From: an uncultured Roseicyclus sp.
GTDB taxonomy: Bacteria; Pseudomonadota; Alphaproteobacteria; Rhodobacterales; Rhodobacteraceae
DNA length: 64,000 nt
NCBI GenBank assembly: GCA_947491935.1
Contig: CANLLF010000001.1
Location: 1-64,000 of the forward strand
Reading direction: 5' to 3'
A program made the position numbers and the translations under genes. Below are positions 37,665-46,003 of the stretch, piece by piece (position 1 is the first letter of the stretch; each line of letters begins with the position of its first letter). Below the pieces are notes generated by a model that was given only the letters and a program-made list of their open reading frames with translations, did no database searches and was not told the DNA's origin.

Positions 37665-37871
37665 ATGGCTGTCCCCCAGAATCGCGTGACCCGCTCCAAG
37701 CGCAACATGCGCCGCGCCCACGATGCACTCGACGGTGCGAACCCCAATGAATGCCCGTCCTGCGGCGAGCTGAAGCGCCCGCACCATGTCTGCCCGTCTT
37801 GCGGCACCTACAATGACCGCGAGGTCATTGCCCAGGCCGACGATATCGACCTCGACGAAGACGCGGCATAA
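37665..37871 (+). CDS. rpmF: 50S ribosomal protein L32
   Basis: L32 (68 aa) begins '[22 protein letters not shown]' and carries an intact zinc ribbon with Cys30, Cys33, Cys43 and Cys46 ('[18 protein letters not shown]'). This is the zinc-binding C+ form. The 232-bp gap before it contains no obvious gene. The order DUF177-rpmF-plsX-fabH is widely conserved and couples ribosome and membrane synthesis. Confidence 0.97.
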   Translation: MAVPQNRVTRSKRNMRRAHDALDGANPNECPSCGELKRPHHVCPSCGTYNDREVIAQADDIDLDEDAA

Positions 37872-37901
37872 TCGCCGCCTGGCAGAGGCGGGCCTGATCA
37901 C

Positions 37902-38999
37902 ATGAACGATGGCACGGCGTTAACGGGGCAAACGGTGGATGGCACTGTTTTGTCGATTGACGCCATGGGGGGCGATCTTGGCCCCGGTGCTGTTGTGGCC
38001 GGTCTGGCCAAGGCCTCTGCAAAAAACCGCGATCTGCGCTTTATCATCCATGGCGACGGCCCCGAGCTTGAGCGGCTGATCGCCAAGAAGCGTGGCCTGC
38101 CCGAGCGGTGCGAGATCCGCCACGCCGAGGGTGTGGTGACGATGGATGCCAAGCCAAGCCACGTGATGCGCAACGGCAAGGGCACGTCGATGTGGTCCAC
38201 AATCGAGGCTGTGCGCTCCGGCGATGCCTCCGTTGCGGTCTCCTGCGGCAATACCGGCGCGCTGATGGCGCTCTCCATGGTGCGTCTGCGCAAGATCGAA
38301 GGTGTGAATCGCCCCGCCATCGCCTGCCTTTGGCCGTCGCGTAACCCGTCCGGCTTCAACGTGATGCTGGATGTGGGTGCCGATATCCGCGCCGATGCCG
38401 AGGATCTTCTGCAATACGCGTTGATGGGGGCCAGCTACGCCCGCAACGGTATGGACCTGCCCCGCCCCCGTATCGGCCTACTGAATGTCGGCACCGAAGA
38501 GCACAAGGGCCGGGCCGAGTTGAAGGTCGCGGCTGAATTGATCGAGCGCGCCGCCGACGCGGCCGATTTCGATTTCGTCGGGTTTGTCGAAGGCTCCGAC
38601 CTGCCGTCCGACCGCGTCGACGTGATTGTGACCGACGGGTTTACCGGCAATGTCGCACTGAAGACCGGAGAAGGCACCGCGCGCCTGATCCGCGAATTGC
38701 TGGAACAGGCGTTCAAGAAAACGCCGTTTTCGCGCATCGCGGCACTTCTGGCCTTCACATCCCTGCGACGTCTGTCGAAGCGGATCGATCCGCGCCGCGT
38801 GAACGGGGGCGTGTTTCTGGGGCTGAACGGCACGGTTGTGAAATCCCACGGCTCGGCCGATCCCACTGGCGTGGCGGCCGCCATCAAGCTGGCCGCCCGC
38901 CTGTCGGCTACCGGCTTTTCCAAACGTCTCGCCGCGCGCATCGCCCAATCCGAGGCCGCCGCCACAATCGCAATTCAGGATGAGGACCCGCAATCATGA
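37902..38999 (+). CDS. plsX: Phosphate acyltransferase PlsX
   Basis: PlsX (365 aa) makes acyl-phosphate from acyl-ACP for phosphatidic acid synthesis. The hallmark 'LSIDAMGGDLGPGAVVAGL' is near the N terminus, with 'SCGNTGALMALSMVRLRKIEGVNRPAI' and 'VTDGFTGNVALKTGEGTARLI' following. The stop overlaps the fabH ATG (ATGA). It is peripheral to the inner membrane. Confidence 0.96.
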   Translation: MNDGTALTGQTVDGTVLSIDAMGGDLGPGAVVAGLAKASAKNRDLRFIIHGDGPELERLIAKKRGLPERCEIRHAEGVVTMDAKPSHVMRNGKGTSMWSTIEAVRSGDASVAVSCGNTGALMALSMVRLRKIEGVNRPAIACLWPSRNPSGFNVMLDVGADIRADAEDLLQYALMGASYARNGMDLPRPRIGLLNVGTEEHKGRAELKVAAELIERAADAADFDFVGFVEGSDLPSDRVDVIVTDGFTGNVALKTGEGTARLIRELLEQAFKKTPFSRIAALLAFTSLRRLSKRIDPRRVNGGVFLGLNGTVVKSHGSADPTGVAAAIKLAARLSATGFSKRLAARIAQSEAAATIAIQDEDPQS

Positions 39000-39976
39000 T
39001 CCGTCGCGCGGTCCCCATCGGCATTGGCCACTACCTCCCCGACCGCATCGTGCCCAATTCGCAGTTCGAGGCGATGGATGGGCTGGACACTTCCGATGAA
39101 TGGATCCGCGCCCGGTCCGGCATCGAGCGCCGCCATTTCGCCGCCGAGGGTGAGACGACAAGCCAGATGGCCATCGTGGCCGCCCGCGCCGCGCTGGATC
39201 ATGCGGGGATTGACGCCTCACAGATCGACGCCGTCATCGTCGCCACCTCCACGCCAGATCTGACCTTCCCGTCCGTCGCCACCATGGTGCAGGCGGGCCT
39301 GGGCATGGATGGAGGATTTGCCTTCGATGTGCAGGCCGTGTGTGCGGGATTCGTATATGCGCTTGCCAATGCCAATGCGCTGATCGTGTCGGGTCAGGCC
39401 CGCCGTGTCATGGTGATCGGGGCGGAAACCTTCAGCCGGATCATGGATTGGACCGACCGCACCACCTGCGTTTTGTTCGGAGACGGCGCCGGCGCTTTGA
39501 TCCTTGAGGCGCAGGACGGCGCGGGCAGTTCCGATGACCGGGGCATCCTGGCAACCGACCTGCATTCCGACGGCACGCACCGCGATCTGCTCTATGTCGA
39601 TGGCGGCGTCTCGGCAACGGGGACGACCGGCGTTCTGAAGATGCAGGGCAAGGAAGTCTTCCGCCATGCCGTTGAAAAGCTGACAAAAACCGCTGAAACC
39701 GCACTCGAGAAGGCTGGTGTGGGCGTGGCCGATGTCGATTGGGTCGTGCCCCACCAGGCCAATATCCGCATCATCACCGGCACGGTGAAGAAGTTCGGCC
39801 TGCCGATGGATAAGGTCATCGTCACGGTCCAGGACCACGGCAACACTTCGGCCGCGTCGATCCCACTGGCGATGTCCGTGGGGGTCGCCGATGGGCGGAT
39901 CCAGCCCGGCGATCTCCTGGTGACCGAGGCGATCGGCGGCGGCCTGGCCTGGGGTGCAGTGATCCTGCGTTGGTAG
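38996..39976 (+). CDS. fabH: 3-oxoacyl-ACP synthase III
   Basis: FabH (326 aa) condenses acetyl-CoA with malonyl-ACP to start fatty acid synthesis. The catalytic triad is Cys116 ('VQAVCAGFVYAL'), His253 ('WVVPHQANIRI') and Asn283 ('DHGNTSAASIP'). It is translationally coupled to plsX by a four-base overlap and is followed 97 bp later by ihfA. Confidence 0.97.
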   Translation: MIRRAVPIGIGHYLPDRIVPNSQFEAMDGLDTSDEWIRARSGIERRHFAAEGETTSQMAIVAARAALDHAGIDASQIDAVIVATSTPDLTFPSVATMVQAGLGMDGGFAFDVQAVCAGFVYALANANALIVSGQARRVMVIGAETFSRIMDWTDRTTCVLFGDGAGALILEAQDGAGSSDDRGILATDLHSDGTHRDLLYVDGGVSATGTTGVLKMQGKEVFRHAVEKLTKTAETALEKAGVGVADVDWVVPHQANIRIITGTVKKFGLPMDKVIVTVQDHGNTSAASIPLAMSVGVADGRIQPGDLLVTEAIGGGLAWGAVILRW

Positions 39977-40073
39977 CCCTTCATGTGGCATGGAAATGCC
40001 ACCCTTCAACACACTGGATTGACTAATAAATCCTTCTGTCTCATCTTGTGGCACAAACAGGGGGACGGAAGTG

Positions 40074-40376
40074 ATGGCGGCAAAGACCTTGACGCGTATG
40101 GACCTGAGCGAAGCGGTGTTCCGCGAAGTGGGCCTGTCTCGCAACGAAAGCGCGCAACTTGTGGAGCGTGTCTTGGAGATGATGTCTGACGCCCTTGTCG
40201 AAGGTGAACAGGTCAAAGTGTCGTCGTTTGGCACCTTTTCCGTCCGGTCCAAAACCGCCCGTGTCGGTCGGAACCCGAAGACAGGTGAGGAAGTGCCGAT
40301 CAGCCCGCGCCGCGTGCTGACATTCCGGCCCTCGCACCTGATGAAAGACCGCGTCGCATCCGGAAACCGCTCGTAA
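40074..40376 (+). CDS. ihfA: Integration host factor subunit alpha
   Basis: IHF-alpha (100 aa) is a DNA-bending nucleoid protein that pairs with IHF-beta. Its HU-fold features are '[28 protein letters not shown]', '[33 protein letters not shown]' and '[12 protein letters not shown]'. I chose the ATG at 40074, with GGGGACGGAAG upstream, over the adjacent GTG at 40071. A TTGACT at 40019 may be its -35 box, but no good -10 box is evident. The fabH-ihfA-merR order is typical. Confidence 0.95.
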   Translation: MAAKTLTRMDLSEAVFREVGLSRNESAQLVERVLEMMSDALVEGEQVKVSSFGTFSVRSKTARVGRNPKTGEEVPISPRRVLTFRPSHLMKDRVASGNRS

Positions 40377-40491
40377 AACGGGCCTTTGACGCGACCGCGC
40401 AGACGACCTTGAACCACTCCGTCAGAGGGTGGGCCATGGATGGGGGCAGACGAGAAACGACGCCAAAAGGCGCGAGCAGAGGACCCGAGCC

Positions 40492-41370
40492 ATGCCGAAA
40501 TCCGCGCAAGCCTTCCGCACAATTCGCGAGGTGGCCGATTGGCTTGATGTGGCCGCCCATGTGCTGCGGTTCTGGGAATCGAAGTTTTCGCAAATCAAGC
40601 CCGTGAAGCGCGCCGGCGGGCGGCGCTATTACCGCCCTGCCGATATGGAATTGGTGGGCGGGATCAAGGTCCTCCTGCACGATCGGGGCCTGACGATTCG
40701 CGGCGTGCAAAAGATGATCTCGGACGAAGGCGTCGATGCGGTTGCCGCCCTGTCTCCGCCGATCGATGCGGTTCTGGACAACGGAGATGTCGTCGACGTT
40801 GCCGCGGGCGATGCCTGGGAGGCGGATGCAAAGGCGGAAACTGCCGATGCGAAGGCGCCCGAAACCGCGGACGATACGACCGCGCCGCCGATAGCTGAAG
40901 ATCACGCGGTGGCCGACGCCTCACTTGAGGATGATAGCCCCGCCGAGGTCGCGGATAAGAGCGAGCCCCCAATCGAGACGTCTGCTACAGATGGCGATCA
41001 GGTCTCTAAACCCGCGACCGAGGGTGCACCGGAGGTCGCGTCGACTGACGATGACGAGGCGCAAGGCGAGTCCGATCAGGGCAGCGTCGAGGAAAAAGAC
41101 GCGACCGACGATCCGGCGCCCGAGGCAGACGACGAAGATAACTCCGCTCCCCCCGAACCGGCCCCCGTGTCGTCCTACGTATCTCCCGGCCTCTCCGGCC
41201 CGGCGGCCGCAGGGCCCGCTTGGTCGGCATCCGACCCCGCGGAAGGGGCCTTCGGCCAACTGGCGGCGCTAGCGGCCCTGCCCGGCCCCGCGCGGGCGCC
41301 GCATCTCAAACACATCGCCGCCCTCGCCCGCCTGCAACGGCGCATGGCCACGCCTCCCGGCGATCCATGA
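40492..41370 (+). CDS. MerR family regulator with long acidic tail
   Basis: This 292-aa protein has an N-terminal MerR DNA-binding domain ('[23 protein letters not shown]', '[32 protein letters not shown]', about residues 9-80). A long Asp/Glu/Ala/Pro-rich low-complexity region (about 110-240) follows, then a basic C-terminal stretch ('[20 protein letters not shown]'). No metal-binding Cys is seen. It follows ihfA in conserved order. The disordered tail varies in length between relatives and its target genes are unknown. Confidence 0.85.
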   Translation: MPKSAQAFRTIREVADWLDVAAHVLRFWESKFSQIKPVKRAGGRRYYRPADMELVGGIKVLLHDRGLTIRGVQKMISDEGVDAVAALSPPIDAVLDNGDVVDVAAGDAWEADAKAETADAKAPETADDTTAPPIAEDHAVADASLEDDSPAEVADKSEPPIETSATDGDQVSKPATEGAPEVASTDDDEAQGESDQGSVEEKDATDDPAPEADDEDNSAPPEPAPVSSYVSPGLSGPAAAGPAWSASDPAEGAFGQLAALAALPGPARAPHLKHIAALARLQRRMATPPGDP

Positions 41371-41427
41371 CATCCGGCCCGAAGCACTCTTGCACCGCCC
41401 GCCAAAACGGGTAGAAGGGCGGCAAGT

Positions 41428-41504
41428 CGGGCTATGGCGCAGCCTGGTAGCGCGTCCGTCTGGGGGACGGAAGGTCGCAGGTTCGAGTCCTGCTAGCCCG
41501 ACCA
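41428..41504 (+). tRNA. tRNA-Pro (anticodon GGG)
   Basis: A 77-base cloverleaf. The acceptor stem CGGGCTA pairs with TAGCCCG and is followed by an encoded ACCA. The anticodon stem is TCCGT/ACGGA with loop CTGGGGG, giving anticodon GGG. The T arm is GCAGGTTCGAGTCCTGC. The C1 base and the CGGG start agree with bacterial tRNA-Pro. Confidence 0.95.
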
Positions 41505-41538
41505 TTTCATCGCTCTACCCCCTCAAATCACACCTGCC

Positions 41539-41584
41539 CCTTGCCAGCGGGCAAGGATGCCGCTTTGGTCCGGGGCCAAAGCGG
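41539..41584 (+). promoter_or_regulatory. Tandem hairpins between tRNA-Pro and dcd
   Basis: Hairpin 1 is CCTTGCC-AGCG-GGCAAGG (41539-41556). Hairpin 2 is CCGCTTTGG-TCCGGGG-CCAAAGCGG (41560-41584), a perfect 9-bp stem ending about 5 bp before the GGGAG ribosome binding site of the dCTP deaminase gene. There is no T run, so this is not a standard terminator. It may process the tRNA transcript or control dcd translation. Confidence 0.6.
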
Positions 41585-41604
41585 ACCAGGGAGCGTCGCC
41601 TGAC

Positions 41605-42678
41605 ATGAGTGATTCCAATCCCGGCGTCCTGCCGGATCGCACCATCGCTGCAATGATCGCGTCTGGCCAGATCACCGCCACAACGGCGATCCCGGAGGGT
41701 CAGATCCAGCCTGCCAGCCTTGATCTGCGCCTCGGATCCAAAGCCTACCGCGTGCGCGCCTCGTTCCTGACCGGAACAGGCAAGAGCGTTGCGGATCGCC
41801 TGCCCGAATTCACCATGCACGAAATGGACGTTACGAATGGCGCAGTGCTGGAGAAGGGCTGCGTCTATGTGATCCCGCTAATGGAGGGGCTGGCTTTGCC
41901 CGAAGACATCACGGCCGTGTGCAACGCCAAAAGCTCCACCGGCCGGGTCGATTGCCTGACCCGCGTGATCGCCGATGGCGGTGTGGAGTTTGACCGGATC
42001 CCGGCAGGATACGAAGGCCCACTCTACGCCGAGATCTGCCCGCGTTCCTTCTCCGTCAAGATCGAGCCGGGCCTGCGCCTGAACCAGATCCGGTTCCGCC
42101 GTGGTCACGCCGTGCTCGGCGACGACGCCCTGCGCGCACGCCACGCGCAGGCCCCGTTGGTCGATCAAACGCCGCTCATCGATGACGGCCTCGGATTCTC
42201 CGTCGATCTGTCGCCGACCGGCACGACGCTAGTGGGTTACCGCGCCAAACCCCATACCGGCGTCATCGATCTGACCGAAATCGGCGTCCACGATCCGGTA
42301 GATTTCTGGGAGGAGCTGCATACCGATCAAGGCCGTATCATCCTCGATCCCGGCGCCTTCTACATCCTTGTCAGCCGCGAGGCGGTCACAATACCACCCG
42401 ATTGCGCAGCTGAAATGGCCCCCTATCTGGCCATGGTCGGTGAATTCCGCGTGCACTACGCCGGCTTCTTCGATCCCGGTTTCGGCCACGGCATCCCGGC
42501 CCGCGGCGTCCTTGAAGTGCGGTGCCACGAGGCGCCGTTTGTCCTTGAGCACGGCCAAACCGTTGGCCGGTTGGTCTATGAGACGATGGCCGACGCCCCC
42601 GCACAGCTCTATGGCGTCGATATCGCCTCGAACTACCAGGGCCAGGGCCTGAAACTCTCCAAACACTTCAAGTCCTGA
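41605..42678 (+). CDS. 2'-deoxycytidine 5'-triphosphate deaminase (double-length, DCD family)
   Basis: This 357-aa protein is a double-length dCTP deaminase-like protein, about twice the size of E. coli Dcd, with two trimer-fold dUTPase-like halves. N-terminal features are 'IPEGQIQPASLDLRLGSKAYRVR' and 'VCNAKSSTGRVDCLTRVIADGG'. The second half contains 'PGAFYILVSREAVTIPPDCAAEMAPY' and 'GFFDPGFGHG'. It makes dUTP for thymidylate synthesis. I chose the ATG at 41605 (MSDSNPGVLPDRT). The gene directly follows tRNA-Pro and two hairpins. Confidence 0.88.
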   Translation: MSDSNPGVLPDRTIAAMIASGQITATTAIPEGQIQPASLDLRLGSKAYRVRASFLTGTGKSVADRLPEFTMHEMDVTNGAVLEKGCVYVIPLMEGLALPEDITAVCNAKSSTGRVDCLTRVIADGGVEFDRIPAGYEGPLYAEICPRSFSVKIEPGLRLNQIRFRRGHAVLGDDALRARHAQAPLVDQTPLIDDGLGFSVDLSPTGTTLVGYRAKPHTGVIDLTEIGVHDPVDFWEELHTDQGRIILDPGAFYILVSREAVTIPPDCAAEMAPYLAMVGEFRVHYAGFFDPGFGHGIPARGVLEVRCHEAPFVLEHGQTVGRLVYETMADAPAQLYGVDIASNYQGQGLKLSKHFKS

Positions 42679-42682
42679 CCCC

Positions 42683-42776
42683 CCCCTTCCATTGGTCCCA
42701 AGTACCCCGGGGTTTGGGGCAGCGCCCCAAGGCTGCGTGCCAACGCAAACAAGACGCATGCGGCGCAGCCGCTCCG
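42683..42776 (-). repeat. Family A intergenic repeat, copy 4
   Basis: Minus-oriented copy in the gap between the convergent deaminase and DUF3445 genes. Read on the minus strand it has GGGGCGCTGCCCC, AAACCCCGGGGTACTTGG, then GACCAATGGAAGG. The adjoining module TAGCGGAGCGGCTGCGC, followed by CGCATGCG, resembles the palindromic module next to copy 1, so the composite element spans the whole gap. Confidence 0.65.
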
Positions 42777-43571
42777 CTAACCAGCTTGCTCCACCCCCGC
42801 CAAACCGGCCCGCTGTTCCCGTGTCAGCGCCGCCAGGGGCACAACATAGGTATGGATCGAAAATACGATGGCTCTCGTCTCCAGCAACCGCAGCAGCGTT
42901 TGGCGTTCGGACCGCAGGAATCGTCCCTCTGTCCGCTCCTCTCTCGGCGACGCCAATGCGCGCGGCTGGTACAGCGCCGGATCCGCGTAGATCAACGCGT
43001 TCTGCCGCCAGAGCGGTGTATCTCCCGGTAGGTGGTCAAACAGGCGCTGCACCCGCGCGGCCATTCGGTCCGAATAGGGTTCCACGGGATCGTGGATGAC
43101 CGACAAGGGCCGCCCGATCTTCTCGGCCAGGGTCCATGACGCCGGGAAACACAAGATGGCGGCGGTCAGCACATGTTCGTCCGCACCTTCGGGCTTCTCC
43201 AGAACGCAGAGATCCTGCTGCACCAACCGCGCCAGCGTTCCGAGCGGATCGGTTTCATTAAGCGGCACCTCGACACCATCTGGGCGTATACATCCGGTCT
43301 CGCTCCACCCAAACCCATCTCGCCCGCCGAGAAAGTAGAGCACCTCGTCATACAACTCCGTCACTGCCGCTTGAGACCCCGGCATGGCGGAGATCACATC
43401 GCCACGGCGCTCTGCCACCAACCGGTCACGAAGCGCCATCTGGCCCGCATAAGCCTCATCCCGCGCCAGCCATTCATGGTAGCCGCCAAGGGGTTGAACC
43501 CCCGGCAAGCGCCGCGTGGCTTCTGCCATCCAAGGCGCTGTCGGCAGATGATCTTGTAGAACTTGGTCCAT
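42777..43571 (-). CDS. DUF3445 protein, HODM (heme-dependent oxidative N-demethylase)-like
   Basis: This 264-aa soluble protein belongs to the DUF3445 group, which includes the alpha subunit of heme-dependent oxidative N-demethylase acting on methylated amines. Seen features include 'LYDEVLYFLGGRDGFGW', 'LVQQDLCVLEKPEGADEHVLTAAILCFPASW', 'EPYSDRMAARVQRLFDHL' and 'FLRSERQTLLRLLETRAIVFSIHTYVVPL'. It lacks a fused electron-transfer domain. It starts 78 bp from the divergent dddP start, which hints at a role with methylated osmolytes. The substrate is unproven. Confidence 0.75.
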   Translation of the reverse strand: MDQVLQDHLPTAPWMAEATRRLPGVQPLGGYHEWLARDEAYAGQMALRDRLVAERRGDVISAMPGSQAAVTELYDEVLYFLGGRDGFGWSETGCIRPDGVEVPLNETDPLGTLARLVQQDLCVLEKPEGADEHVLTAAILCFPASWTLAEKIGRPLSVIHDPVEPYSDRMAARVQRLFDHLPGDTPLWRQNALIYADPALYQPRALASPREERTEGRFLRSERQTLLRLLETRAIVFSIHTYVVPLAALTREQRAGLAGVEQAG

Positions 43572-43649
43572 TTCCGACCCGTTTCATGCCGCGTTCAGGC
43601 GGTCAAAGCGCCCGCCCCTCACGCCACGCTTGACCAAACGGAGGGTGCC

Positions 43650-44978
43650 ATGAACCAAGCCTATCGTCGCGAGGTCCGCAAGATTGATCCCACAAAGGGT
43701 GTGGTGCTGCCCGATGGCATGCTCAATGACAATGACCGAATCGAGATCGGGCCGACGCCGCTTGCCTATGCGGAGTGGGAGGTAGCGGGCCTGACCCTGC
43801 CGAACCTGCACGCGCTCCGCCAGTTCCGGCTCGACCGGCTGGTCGGCCAGTTGGCGGCAAGCGATTACGCCGGTGTCCTGATGTTCGACCCGCTCAACAT
43901 CCGCTACGCCACTGACACCACGAACATGCAATTGTGGAACACCCATAATCCGTTTCGCGCCAGCCTGGTCTGCGCCGATGGCTACATGGTGCTGTGGGAA
44001 TACAAGAACTCCCCGTTTCTCGCCGATCACAACCCGTTGGTCCGCGAGGTCCGCTCGGGCGCGTCGATGTTCTATTTCTCCACCGGCGACAGGTCCGATG
44101 TGGCGGCCGAAGAGTTCAGCGACCAGGTGGCCGAAGTGATGGCCGCCCATGCGGGCAGCAACACACGGCTGGCCGTCGACAAGATCATGCTCCACGGCGC
44201 CCGCGCATTGGAGGCGCGGGGTTTCGATCTGAAAGACGGCGAATTCATCACCGAACACGCCCGCAAGATCAAAGGCCCCGACGAAATCCTTGCCATGCGC
44301 TGCGCCGTGAATGCCTGCGAAAAGTCCCTCAAGGCGATGGAAGATGCCATCGAGCCGGGCCGGACGGAGGATGAGGTCTGGGCTGTTTTGCATTCCGAAA
44401 ACATCAAGCGCGGCGGCGAGTGGATCGAAACCCGCCTCTTCTCCTCCGGGCCCCGCACCAATCCATGGTTCCAGGAATGCGGTCCGCGCACACTTCTGCC
44501 CAATGAAATCAGCGCACTCGATACCGATCTGATCGGTTGCTACGGCCTCTGTGTCGACATCTCCCGCACCTGGTGGACCGGCCCCGACAAGCCGCGCCCT
44601 GACATGGTCGAGGCCATGCAGCACGGGGTCGAACACATCATGACCAATATGGAGCGCCTGAGGCCCGGCATCTCGATCAACGACCTGGTCCATAACGGCC
44701 ACAAGCTGCACGACAAATACTGGAAGCGAAAATATTCGTGCCAGATGCACGGGGTGGGCCTGTGTGATGAATGGCCCCATGTGGGCTACCCCGACCACCA
44801 CCACGACAGCGCGTTCGACTACGTGCTGGAGCCGGGCATGATGCTCTGCGTTGAGGCCTTGATCGGCGAAGAGGACGGCGATTTCTGCATCAAGCTGGAG
44901 GATCAGGTGCTGATCACCGAGGATGGGTATGAGAACCTGACAACCTATCCGTTCGATGCGGCACTCATGGGGGCGTAA
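43650..44978 (+). CDS. dddP: DMSP lyase DddP
   Basis: DddP (442 aa) is a metallopeptidase-fold (M24) enzyme that cleaves dimethylsulfoniopropionate to dimethyl sulfide and acrylate. The sequence closely follows marine roseobacter DddP, for example 'VLMFDPLNIRYATDTTNMQLWNTHNPFRA' and 'WIETRLFSSGPRTNPWFQECGPR'. The six metal-binding positions typical of DddP appear as Asp291, Asp293, Asp303, His367, Glu402 and Glu417, in 'DTDLIG', 'CVDISRTWW', 'MHGVGLCDEW', 'CVEALI' and 'IKLEDQV'. GGAGGG precedes the ATG. It is a key marker of marine sulfur cycling. Confidence 0.94.
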   Translation: MNQAYRREVRKIDPTKGVVLPDGMLNDNDRIEIGPTPLAYAEWEVAGLTLPNLHALRQFRLDRLVGQLAASDYAGVLMFDPLNIRYATDTTNMQLWNTHNPFRASLVCADGYMVLWEYKNSPFLADHNPLVREVRSGASMFYFSTGDRSDVAAEEFSDQVAEVMAAHAGSNTRLAVDKIMLHGARALEARGFDLKDGEFITEHARKIKGPDEILAMRCAVNACEKSLKAMEDAIEPGRTEDEVWAVLHSENIKRGGEWIETRLFSSGPRTNPWFQECGPRTLLPNEISALDTDLIGCYGLCVDISRTWWTGPDKPRPDMVEAMQHGVEHIMTNMERLRPGISINDLVHNGHKLHDKYWKRKYSCQMHGVGLCDEWPHVGYPDHHHDSAFDYVLEPGMMLCVEALIGEEDGDFCIKLEDQVLITEDGYENLTTYPFDAALMGA

Positions 44979-44993
44979 GCGGCGCGCGTGTCT

Positions 44994-45878
44994 TTACGCG
45001 TCGGGCCAACCGATATGGGCAACGATCCCGTAGTGGTCTGACCCAAACCTGGGCCGCCGTTCGGTGGTGCCCAAGCCATCGGTCAACACGTGATCGATCG
45101 TCATTGGCAGGTTGCGCACCTCGATCGTGGTGAAAACCTGCCCTATTCTTTGTGTGCCCGTTGCCGCTGCGATCTGCTCCACGGAATGTCCCCACGGCGC
45201 CATGTTGAAGTCGCCGGCCACAACTGCCCGCCCCTCGATCGTGTTCAAAAACGGCAAGGCGTACTCCAGCACGACGGCCTGTTCATGGGGGTACGGCCAG
45301 ACGAGGTGGGTTGAGACGGCCCAGAAGGGCCCATCCGGATGTGCAACACGCGCAGCGGCAAACGACCGGTGGGGCGAGCAATAGCCCTCTTCCAGCGGCC
45401 AACGCGACAACACGGCCATCACGGACCCGTCCGAGAACCGGCACAGCTGTTGGTGCGGATGTGTGTCCCTCAAGGCCCCCACAAAGTCTCCGCGACGGGT
45501 GCTCATTTCCTGCAGCATGACAACATCGGCTTCCGACGCGAGGATATCGGCGATGATTGCGTCATTGTCTCCCCAACCGCCGAGGACGTTCTTTGTATAG
45601 ATCGTAAGGCTCGATGCCTCCGGCGCTGCCGTTGCCGTGCTAAGCGCGGTCAGAATGGGAGCCAGGGCAACCGTTGCGAAAATCGTGGTGGCCCATCCGA
45701 CCTTCCGCGATCCGACCATCAGGAGGAGAAGGCCCGCACCTGCCACGCCACCCGCGATCCACAATCGAAACACTGCCAGCGAATCGCCCAACGGGTGCAG
45801 CGCGCCCATATAGCTGCCCACCAGCACCAGCGCGCCCAGAATGGCGCATAGGCGCACGAACCCTCTGAATATTCGCAC
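44994..45878 (-). CDS. Membrane-anchored endonuclease/exonuclease/phosphatase family protein
   Basis: This 294-aa protein has three N-terminal TM segments (about residues 7-85) and a C-terminal EEP domain. The catalytic stretches are 'VMLQEMSTRR', 'STHLVWPYPHEQA', 'VVAGDFNMAPW', 'TIDHVLTDG' and 'GSDHYGIVAHI', covering the Glu, Asp, His and metal sites. Such proteins may be phosphodiesterases or nucleases acting outside the cytoplasm. The substrate is unknown. It converges on dddP and diverges from the hydrolase-OsmC gene. Confidence 0.85.
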   Translation of the reverse strand: MRIFRGFVRLCAILGALVLVGSYMGALHPLGDSLAVFRLWIAGGVAGAGLLLLMVGSRKVGWATTIFATVALAPILTALSTATAAPEASSLTIYTKNVLGGWGDNDAIIADILASEADVVMLQEMSTRRGDFVGALRDTHPHQQLCRFSDGSVMAVLSRWPLEEGYCSPHRSFAAARVAHPDGPFWAVSTHLVWPYPHEQAVVLEYALPFLNTIEGRAVVAGDFNMAPWGHSVEQIAAATGTQRIGQVFTTIEVRNLPMTIDHVLTDGLGTTERRPRFGSDHYGIVAHIGWPDA

Positions 45879-46003
45879 TCAACTGCCTCAACTCATTCAC
45901 GTCCCAAGCACGTAGGTGCACGCGCGCGTGAGGACAATGTCACATGGCTTGCGGCAGGCGGGCCTCCGCCCACATGGTTATTCCAGACAAAGGGACAACG
46001 ACC

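Noticed and set aside
40019-40047. Strong promoter before ihfA
   Set aside because: TTGACT is present but the hexamer 17 bp downstream (CATCTT) is a poor -10 box.
41428-41504. tRNA-Pro as a possible integration site for a mobile island
   Set aside because: No integrase, direct repeat of the tRNA end or change in base composition was seen on either side.
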